Positions 32,159-35,477 of a stretch of 35,477 nt of DNA are shown here, piece after piece. Location of the stretch: positions 1 through 35,477 of the forward strand of contig JABDJX010000020.1 in the NCBI GenBank assembly GCA_013003245.1, read 5' to 3'. Both the position numbers and the translations under genes were made by a program. Positions within the stretch are counted from its first letter, which is position 1. Every line of letters begins with the position of its first letter. The notes beneath the pieces were generated by a model. That model ran no database searches. It had not been told where the DNA came from and was given only the letters and a program-made list of their open reading frames with translations. Source of the stretch: Silicimonas sp. GTDB taxonomy: Bacteria > Pseudomonadota > Alphaproteobacteria > Rhodobacterales > Rhodobacteraceae.

Positions 32159-33465
32159 GATGCGCCCCTCAGTTTCAGTCGGCGGACAAGGTCGGTTAAG
32201 TAGGCTTGGTCTGGATCGGCCTTTTTGACGGCTTTCAACCATGCGTTGTGCTCTGGATACATCTGACGCACCGCTTGCGGCCCGGACAGTGCATCTTTGG
32301 CCAGATAGATGCGCCCACCTGCCTCAGCTGTCTTTTCCTCCAGCCGATCAACGACTTTCTCAACGCCGCTTGTGTTCGGGAAATCAACAGCAAGCGTATA
32401 CCCTTCCATCGGAAAAGACATATACCCGCCGCGCCCGGGGCCGAGACGCTTCAAAACGGCCAGAGGCGAGGCAAGGCCAGAAATGGCGATTTGTTCAAGC
32501 ATGGTGCGCAACGCGTCAGCAGCGTCAATCGGCACAACACATTGGAACTGATGGAAGCCGCGTTTGCCATAAAGGCGGTTCCAGTCATGAATTTTATCGA
32601 GCGGGAAGAAGAAGTCGTCGATTGGCTTGACAACGGTGCGCCCCGCTGTGGGCACGCGTCGCCAATAGGCCGCGTTGAACGCTTTCACAACAGGTGGCGA
32701 AAGAGCGAAGGCGGGCGCATCAATGGGGACTTTCTTGCCTCGTTTGGCCGCTTTGACCAAACCACCACCGGTTTCCGCCTCTTCAAGAATACCCCGCCCT
32801 AAAGAGGTGCCGCGCGCCGTCGCGTCAATCCAGCCGACAGTATAAGTGGCATCGGAGGCATCGAGCAGGGCAATATGCTCGTCCCAGTCCTTGACCCGGC
32901 GCTCAGTCACGACCATGACGTCGCCCTTGGCTTTCAGCATCGGGAATTTGGCGGACAGGATCGGGCCGGTCTGGCCCAGACCGCCAATGGTCGCTTTGAA
33001 CAGGTTTTCATCGCTTTTCGCGGTCACAACCTTGGGCCCTTTGGGCGTCATCAAGGTTATCTCTGTGATGTGGCAACCGAATGAGCCCGCGTCGTGGTGG
33101 TTCTTGCCGTGCACGTCCATCGCAATACCGCCGCCCACCGTGGCAAAGCCGGTGCCGGGCATAACAGGTGGCAACCAGCCTTTTGGCGCAAAGCTTTTCA
33201 GAAGGCTGCCAATCTGACAGCCCGCCTCTACATGAACTTCACCCGTTTCGGAATCAAACGCGATGACGCGGTCCAGACGGGTCATGTCTATGGCTTTGCC
33301 ACCATCGTTCAGGCAGGCATCGCCATAGCTGCGGCGCATCCCGATCGCGGGCGCGTTTGTGTCGGCCAAGGCAGCTGCCAGCGTCGACTGACGCTCTGGC
33401 CGGGCCAACGCGCCAGAGGCGCTTAGAACGCGCCCCCAACCTTTGTATTCAGACTTCTTCCACAT
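32155..33465 (-). CDS. FAD-binding oxidase, DprE1-like
   Basis: The 436-aa protein is a vanillyl-alcohol-oxidase-type flavoenzyme. FAD-binding elements are AIGMRRSYGDACLND (40-54) and PGTGFATVGGGIAMDVHGKN (103-122) followed by HHDAGSFG. The HGKNHH motif is typical of the DprE1 group of decaprenylphosphoryl-ribose oxidases. Later segments such as FHQFQCVVP and the C-terminal YPEHNAWLKAVKKADP agree. The ATG at 33465 follows AAAAGGG; upstream extension to 33639 overlaps the membrane protein gene and is rejected. The 17-bp overlap with the upstream gene and 4-bp overlap with the SDR gene show a coupled operon. Confidence 0.88.
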   Translation of the reverse strand: MWKKSEYKGWGRVLSASGALARPERQSTLAAALADTNAPAIGMRRSYGDACLNDGGKAIDMTRLDRVIAFDSETGEVHVEAGCQIGSLLKSFAPKGWLPPVMPGTGFATVGGGIAMDVHGKNHHDAGSFGCHITEITLMTPKGPKVVTAKSDENLFKATIGGLGQTGPILSAKFPMLKAKGDVMVVTERRVKDWDEHIALLDASDATYTVGWIDATARGTSLGRGILEEAETGGGLVKAAKRGKKVPIDAPAFALSPPVVKAFNAAYWRRVPTAGRTVVKPIDDFFFPLDKIHDWNRLYGKRGFHQFQCVVPIDAADALRTMLEQIAISGLASPLAVLKRLGPGRGGYMSFPMEGYTLAVDFPNTSGVEKVVDRLEEKTAEAGGRIYLAKDALSGPQAVRQMYPEHNAWLKAVKKADPDQAYLTDLVRRLKLRGAS

Positions 33466-34471
33466 GGTGTGCCCTTTTCGAGCTTCGTTCGGCTGCAGGA
33501 AAGACCAAAAGGCCGATTCCGATGGCAAACCATAAAGTTGTGACACGAATGACAAGAGTTGCGGGCGCTGCGATGGCAATTGGCACACCATTAAGGACCA
33601 AAAGCGCCAGCATTGCGGCCTCGGCACCGCCAAGGCCACCGGGTGCGCCTGTCAAACCGCCGGCGAGCGTTGCGAAAATAAAGATGCCCATGGCCATCCA
33701 GAATGCGATGTCTGCGCCCAACCAGTCGAGCAGCAGGTAAAACGCATAGCCCTCGGCCATCCAACCAAGCACGCCCAGAAATCCCGCAAGTACAAGCGTC
33801 GTTGGCCCGGTAAAGGCGCGCAGCGATAAGGCTGCACGGCGCACGCGTGCGAAAATCCGGGGAAATCGGCGACCTGTTGTAAGGTGTCCAATGCCAGCCA
33901 CAGCACTTAGCAGTTGCGGACGCGTGGCCACGAACGCCGCCGCAAGCGCAAGAATGGCAACCGGCGCGCCGCCTTTCACGCCCGTGGCGGACAAGGCAAC
34001 GGCAAGAGCAAGCAAAATCGCCATTGCAGCCAGATCGGCGGCTCGGTCAACAAGCACCAGTGGCGCCGTTCGCTCAAAAGACCAGCCGGTTTCGCGCCGG
34101 ATCCATCGCATCCTGACCAATTCACCCACCCGTCCAGGGGTCACCGACATCGCAAATCCCGCCAAAAAATGTCGCATGTTTTGAACCAGAGACGTATTTA
34201 ATCCCAGTTTGAGGGCAAATAGGTGCCATCTGAGCCCGCGAAAGACGTAATTCACCAAGCTTAGCGCCAAAAGGACGGCCAGCTCGGTCATGCTGAGCGA
34301 CGTTATCGCATCAACGGTTTCTTCCCAGCCGGTAGCTAGGGCGAGACCGACCAAACCAATTACAACAAGAAGAAAAAGGCCGCCCAGTAGGGCCAAATCG
34401 CGCCAACGCCGCGGAGATGAAGCCGCGGCGCTGTTTACACGAGGGGAATTTGGCTCTGAATTCATTGCCAT
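33449..34471 (-). CDS. UPF0104/AglD-MprF-type polytopic membrane protein
   Basis: The 340-aa protein has about eight hydrophobic helices, with the family features NYVFRGLRWHLFALKLG, the central FLAGFAMSVTPGRVGELVR and a late LTGAPGGLGGAEAAM. This is the lysylphosphatidylglycerol-synthase transmembrane domain, without the catalytic C-terminal domain of MprF. Members are proposed to move or process lipid-linked groups. As first gene of the unit with the DprE1-like and DprE2-like enzymes, it could flip their polyprenyl-phospho-sugar product (inference). The N-terminal 22 residues are polar; MAM at 34471 and ATG 34465 are both possible starts. Confidence 0.86.
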   Translation of the reverse strand: MAMNSEPNSPRVNSAAASSPRRWRDLALLGGLFLLVVIGLVGLALATGWEETVDAITSLSMTELAVLLALSLVNYVFRGLRWHLFALKLGLNTSLVQNMRHFLAGFAMSVTPGRVGELVRMRWIRRETGWSFERTAPLVLVDRAADLAAMAILLALAVALSATGVKGGAPVAILALAAAFVATRPQLLSAVAGIGHLTTGRRFPRIFARVRRAALSLRAFTGPTTLVLAGFLGVLGWMAEGYAFYLLLDWLGADIAFWMAMGIFIFATLAGGLTGAPGGLGGAEAAMLALLVLNGVPIAIAAPATLVIRVTTLWFAIGIGLLVFPAAERSSKRAHHVEEV

Positions 34472-34567
34472 TAGCTACTCTATGACGACAAAATTAGGCA
34501 GAAATATGAAGCTGTTTCCGATTTATGAACAATCGGGGGGTCTTTCTGGGGCTTTCTTGGGGCAGCC

Positions 34568-35191
<624 letters not shown>

Positions 35192-35195
35192 GGCG

Positions 35196-35423
35196 TCAGT
35201 CCCTTTCCAATAATTCTGTCAGCTTGTCTTGCGAAGACGCAAGGATTTCGGCGTGTTCGAGGTTGGCCATCATCGCCGCGACCGTGGCGATCACCTGCAC
35301 CTGATCGTGACCTGCTTCTGGCCCGAACATATCGACAACCAGACGACGAGAGAGGTGCAGATAGGCTTCGGAACGTTTGACGATGTGCTCAACTGCGGCG
35401 CTGTCTACGAGGTGATCACTCAT
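35196..35423 (-). CDS. Small protein of unknown function between scoA and scoB
   Basis: The 75-aa protein is helical and rich in His/Ala/Leu, with MSDHLVDSAAVEHIVKRSEA at its start and VQVIATVAAMMANLEHAEIL in the middle. No known domain is recognised and no signal or membrane segment is seen. It begins 1 bp after the scoA stop and ends 4 bp before scoB, so it is translated with the two subunits. The ATG at 35423 has a GGGA site 11 nt upstream; a GTG at 35432 would overlap scoA. Being inside a two-subunit enzyme operon suggests a role with the enzyme (inference). Confidence 0.72.
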   Translation of the reverse strand: MSDHLVDSAAVEHIVKRSEAYLHLSRRLVVDMFGPEAGHDQVQVIATVAAMMANLEHAEILASSQDKLTELLERD

Positions 35424-35424
35424 T

Positions 35425-35477
35425 TCAGGCACTTTCCCGCTGGCGCACGGTGCGCTGTTCGATGCGTTTTTCGTGCT
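35425..35477 (-). CDS. scoA: 3-oxoacid CoA-transferase subunit A, C-terminal end
   Basis: Reading the minus strand from the right edge of the window gives the 16-residue tail HEKRIEQRTVRQRESA before a TGA. EKRIEQRTVR is the typical C-terminus of class I CoA-transferase subunit A. Its position upstream of scoB supports this. The remainder lies beyond the window, so only the tail can be seen. Confidence 0.8.
   Translation of the reverse strand, partial: HEKRIEQRTVRQRESA

Overview
The window looks like chromosomal DNA of a marine alphaproteobacterium of the Rhodobacterales (Roseobacter group). This rests on overall protein character, gene order (purK-NUDIX, a Tad pilus locus with DW-type small pilins, a DprE1-like/SDR pair, scoA/scoB) and compact, moderately GC-rich coding DNA. 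No phage, transposase, CRISPR, rRNA or tRNA was seen. The species cannot be named from sequence alone.

Layout. 1-5366 is mostly housekeeping: the purK 3' end and a NUDIX hydrolase, an EamA-type exporter, pdxJ, metY, a GT-A-like glycosyltransferase and a CoA-binding protein. 5474-6754 encodes a DUF3422 membrane-anchored protein. 6843-13912 is a peptide-type ABC transporter. Its permeases and binding protein lie on the minus strand, and a fused two-domain ATPase plus an ArgE-like M20 deacetylase lie on the plus strand. The 304-bp divergent control region between them holds a TATAAT box and a perfect palindrome. 13909-16311 is a ligase-associated Lhr-type helicase without its usual partners. 16445-19520 carries an uncharacterised AAA+ ATPase and a GT-C-like polytopic membrane protein.

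19521-30192 is a Tad/Flp (type IVc) pilus locus, all on the minus strand. In transcription order it is two near-identical 65-aa pilins, a third diverged 65-aa pilin, cpaB, the secretin cpaC, a short lipoprotein where CpaD usually sits, cpaE, cpaF (TTG start), tadB, tadC, two TPR lipoproteins and the prepilin peptidase cpaA/tadV. Hairpins suggest separate transcription units: after each of the two near-identical pilins, between cpaB and cpaC (a strong intrinsic terminator), and between the lipoprotein and cpaE. A secreted lytic transglycosylase is divergent from the pilins and could open peptidoglycan for the pilus machine. TadE/F/G minor pilins are not in the window.

31421-34471 is a tightly overlapping three-gene unit: an AglD/MprF-type membrane protein, a DprE1-like FAD oxidase and a DprE2-like SDR. 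It suggests epimerisation and handling of a lipid-linked sugar. 34568-35477 holds scoB, a 75-aa unknown protein and the 3' end of scoA.

The most interesting points are the pilin pair and its control region: one half identical at DNA level and the other diverged only at synonymous sites, a 13-bp palindrome at identical spacing before both genes, and Asp-Trp instead of Glu-Tyr at the processing motif. Also notable are the CpaD replacement, the AAA+/GT-C genes beside the locus, the DprE-like operon and the small ORF inside the CoA-transferase operon.
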